This document shows, one piece after another, positions 62,322 to 64,000 of a DNA stretch of 64,000 nucleotides. The DNA is from Mycolicibacter icosiumassiliensis (GTDB lineage Bacteria > Actinomycetota > Actinomycetes > Mycobacteriales > Mycobacteriaceae). Position 1 is the first letter of the stretch. Each line of letters begins with the position of its first letter. The translations under genes and the position numbers were made by a program. Below the pieces are notes generated by a model that saw nothing but the letters and a program-made list of their open reading frames with translations, did no database searches and was not told the origin of the DNA. The stretch covers positions 1,690,719 to 1,754,718 of the forward strand of contig NZ_LT546166.1 of the NCBI RefSeq assembly GCF_900078685.2, written 5' to 3'.

Positions 62322-63836
62322 ATGCCCCAGCTGGCCCGTTCTGAATGGTACGACCTGACACGCGACATGAACTGGACGCTGTCCTACGTCACCGAGGACC
62401 AAGCGTTTCCCGAGGAGATGTCGAACGGTTTCGGTGTGTCCACCGAGCAATGGTGGACTTGGGACGAGCCCTACAAGATCACCTACCCGGAGTACGTGCA
62501 CATCCAGGCGGGTAAGGACGCCAGCGTCTACGCGGTCAACGCCGTGGTGGCCCGGTCGAAGGTGTATGAGCAACTCGACCCGGGGTGGAAGGCGGCTATC
62601 CTCGCCCACTACGGCGCGGTCGCGGTCCCCGAATATGTTGCGGGCATAGCCGAATCGCGGATGGCTCGATTCGGGCGAGCAGCGGCCTGGCGCAACATGG
62701 CCACCTACGGAATGCTCGACGAGACCCGGCACGGCCAGATTCAGACCTACATCCCTTACACCCTGCTGCACAAGGAGCCCCGGGCGGACTGGGCGCACAA
62801 GGCGCCGCACACCAATGAGTGGGGCGCAATCGCGGCGCGGTCGCTCTTCGACGACATGTTCACCGCCAACGATGCGGTTTCAACCGCCATCCAGCTGACG
62901 TCGACTTTCGAGACCGGGTTCACCAACCTGCAGTTCCTCGGGATGGCCGCCGATGCGATGGGTGTGGGTGACCTGGAGTTCAGCGCGCTCATCTCGTCGA
63001 TTCAAACCGACGAAGCCCGCCACGCCCAGCAGGGCGAGCCGACAATGAAGATCCTGATACGAAACGGTAAGCGCGAGATCGTACAGAAACTCTTGGATCA
63101 CATGTTCTGGCGGTCCTGGAAAGTGTTCGCACTACTCACCGGCCTTTCGATGGACTATTACACCCCCCTCGAGCATCGCAGGCACTCGTTCAAAGAGTTT
63201 ATGGCGGAGTGGATCAATAAACAGTTTGTCGACCAATTCCGTGACTTCGGCCTGGAAACTCCGTGGTACTGGAATGAGCATTACCTCAACGAGGTCAACT
63301 GGCTACATCACGCCTACCATCTCGGCGTGTGGACCTGGCGCCCCACGGTGTGGTGGAACCCCGACGCCGGCGTCTCGCCGCAGGAGCGTGACTGGCTGGA
63401 AGAGAAGTACCCGGGCTGGAACGACTCGTTCGGCAAGTACTGGGATGTGATCACCGACAACGTCCGTGCCGGCGATATTCCCCTGACCCTGCCCGAGACG
63501 CTGCCGATGGTGTGCAACATGTGTCACATCCCGGTCTGCACACCGGCCGGGTTCAACGCCGGCTACCTCGACAGTCCGGCACCGCTGATCCACGACTATC
63601 AGGGGCGCCGTTACACCTTCTGTTCGGAGCCGTGCAAGTGGATCTTCACCATCAATCCGGCTCGCTTCCAAGGACATCTGGGCATCGTCGACCGATTCCT
63701 GGCCGGCCACATCCAGCCGCCCGACCTCGGTGGCGCCTTGGCGTACATGAGCATCTCTCCGGCCGAAGCCGGCCAGGATGCGACCAACTACGCATGGGCT
63801 CATGAGCACGCGCCACTGCTCGTGTCGGCGCCCTGA
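62322..63836 (+). CDS. tmoA: Toluene/alkene monooxygenase-type diiron hydroxylase alpha subunit (TmoA/IsoA family)
   Basis: A 504-aa alpha subunit of a four-component (group 2) soluble diiron monooxygenase. All six ligands sit at the T4MO numbers: E104, E134, H137 (DETRHGQ), E197 (STFETGF), E231 and H234 (DEARHAQ). T201 is present too. The C-terminal CNMCHIP and FCSEPCKWIF sites bind a structural metal. Position 100 is Val and 103 is Pro (YGAVAVPEYVA), where T4MO, as I recall, has Ile and Gly. It hydroxylates an arene or epoxidises an alkene; which one cannot be decided from this gene alone. AAAGAGAG Shine-Dalgarno. Confidence 0.92.
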   Translation: MPQLARSEWYDLTRDMNWTLSYVTEDQAFPEEMSNGFGVSTEQWWTWDEPYKITYPEYVHIQAGKDASVYAVNAVVARSKVYEQLDPGWKAAILAHYGAVAVPEYVAGIAESRMARFGRAAAWRNMATYGMLDETRHGQIQTYIPYTLLHKEPRADWAHKAPHTNEWGAIAARSLFDDMFTANDAVSTAIQLTSTFETGFTNLQFLGMAADAMGVGDLEFSALISSIQTDEARHAQQGEPTMKILIRNGKREIVQKLLDHMFWRSWKVFALLTGLSMDYYTPLEHRRHSFKEFMAEWINKQFVDQFRDFGLETPWYWNEHYLNEVNWLHHAYHLGVWTWRPTVWWNPDAGVSPQERDWLEEKYPGWNDSFGKYWDVITDNVRAGDIPLTLPETLPMVCNMCHIPVCTPAGFNAGYLDSPAPLIHDYQGRRYTFCSEPCKWIFTINPARFQGHLGIVDRFLAGHIQPPDLGGALAYMSISPAEAGQDATNYAWAHEHAPLLVSAP

Positions 63837-63864
63837 TCACTACGCAGCAGAAAGGAAGCCGCCA

Positions 63865-64000
63865 ATGGCACCATTGCCAGTCCAAGGTCTGGTTGAAGGC
63901 GATTTCGTCGTCCAACTAGTGCCGATCGATAGCGACGACACGATGGATGTCGTCGCCGGCAAACTCGCCCACCACTCGGTCAACCGCCGCGTCGCCCCGC
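63865..64000 (+). CDS. tmoB: Toluene/alkene monooxygenase gamma subunit (TmoB-like), 3' end outside window
   Basis: The first 45 codons of a TmoB/IsoB-type subunit: VQGLVEGDFVVQLVPIDSDD then DVVAGKLAHHSVNRRVAP, the ubiquitin-like fold of the hydroxylase gamma chain. AAAGGAAG precedes the ATG and the gap to tmoA is 28 bp, so this is the second gene of the operon. Truncated by the window edge. Confidence 0.87.
   Translation, partial: MAPLPVQGLVEGDFVVQLVPIDSDDTMDVVAGKLAHHSVNRRVAP

Noticed and set aside
36287-64000. Sigma-54 promoter and XylR/DmpR-type activator, as in Pseudomonas phenol operons
   Set aside because: No NtrC-type regulator was found in the window, and actinobacteria generally lack sigma-54.

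Overview
The window is chromosomal DNA of a high-GC actinobacterium, almost certainly a mycobacterium. From about 7.6 to 35.5 kb it carries, in the order I recall for the Mycobacterium tuberculosis Rv3224-Rv3199c segment: ybaK, sigH-rshA, the gene for tiny ribosomal protein bL37, a 71-aa biotinyl protein, the PdtaS kinase, whiB1, a diacylglycerol-kinase-like gene, entC, gpm2, a ParA/Soj gene, a PQQ-propeller protein, rhlE, a ferritin-fold protein, a TetR regulator with a DUF3107 protein, a DUF3152 protein, moeZ, an alkyltransferase-like protein, adnA-adnB, a K+ channel and nudC. These assignments come from reading the translated sequence and from memory of the families; no database search was run.

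Layout. 1-300: 3' end of a TnpB gene (IS200/IS605 or IS607 family), running up to 10 bp from the next gene. 311-2150: an arginine-deiminase-fold enzyme and an SDR. 2228-5601: an operon badI-like, badH-like, acyl-CoA dehydrogenase, tetR, which looks like an alicyclic (cyclohexanecarboxyl-CoA type) ring-opening module. 5.8-7.6 kb: a small stress-like module (TetR regulator, CsbD, STAS protein) marked by four copies of a 15-bp palindrome, GTTTAC-N3-GTAAAC. 7.66-35.5 kb: the conserved mycobacterial core, with two broken genes. entC and adnB each read in two frames, and each appears to have lost an internal segment.

35.5-64 kb: a large aromatic-catabolism island that begins where M. tuberculosis has mrx1/uvrD2. 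One long + strand operon (36.4-52.9 kb) encodes 2-oxopentenoate hydratase (DmpE), 4-oxalocrotonate decarboxylase (DmpH), a multicomponent phenol hydroxylase (DmpL, M, N, O, P), a DmpQ-like ferredoxin, catechol 2,3-dioxygenase (DmpB), the semialdehyde hydrolase (DmpD), a complete acetoin/2-oxoacid dehydrogenase complex (E1alpha, E1beta, E3, E2), a PHA-synthase-like protein, the ATP-grasp half of a PEP-synthase-like phosphotransferase, and a GlcG/HbpS protein. A second block (52.9-59 kb) holds another Cys-nucleophile PHA-synthase-like hydrolase, an aldo/keto reductase, two SCP2-like carriers, 4-oxalocrotonate tautomerase (DmpI), 2-hydroxymuconic semialdehyde dehydrogenase (DmpC) and a second ferredoxin-type reductase. 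The divergent operon at 59.0-61.6 kb encodes an IclR regulator and the phosphohistidine half of the split phosphotransferase. At the right edge a toluene/alkene-monooxygenase operon starts (TmoA-like alpha subunit with all six diiron ligands, then a truncated TmoB-like gene).

Together these genes suggest sequential hydroxylation of an arene: TmoA-type enzyme to a phenol, phenol hydroxylase to a catechol, meta cleavage by DmpB, then both the hydrolytic (DmpD) and oxidative (DmpC-I-H) branches to 2-oxopent-4-enoate and DmpE. The final aldolase and acetaldehyde dehydrogenase (DmpG/DmpF) are not in the window. The unusual additions are the split PEP-dependent phosphotransferase, similar in layout to phenylphosphate synthase or CreHI, the 2-oxoacid dehydrogenase complex, the two PHA-synthase-like proteins and the SCP2 pair.
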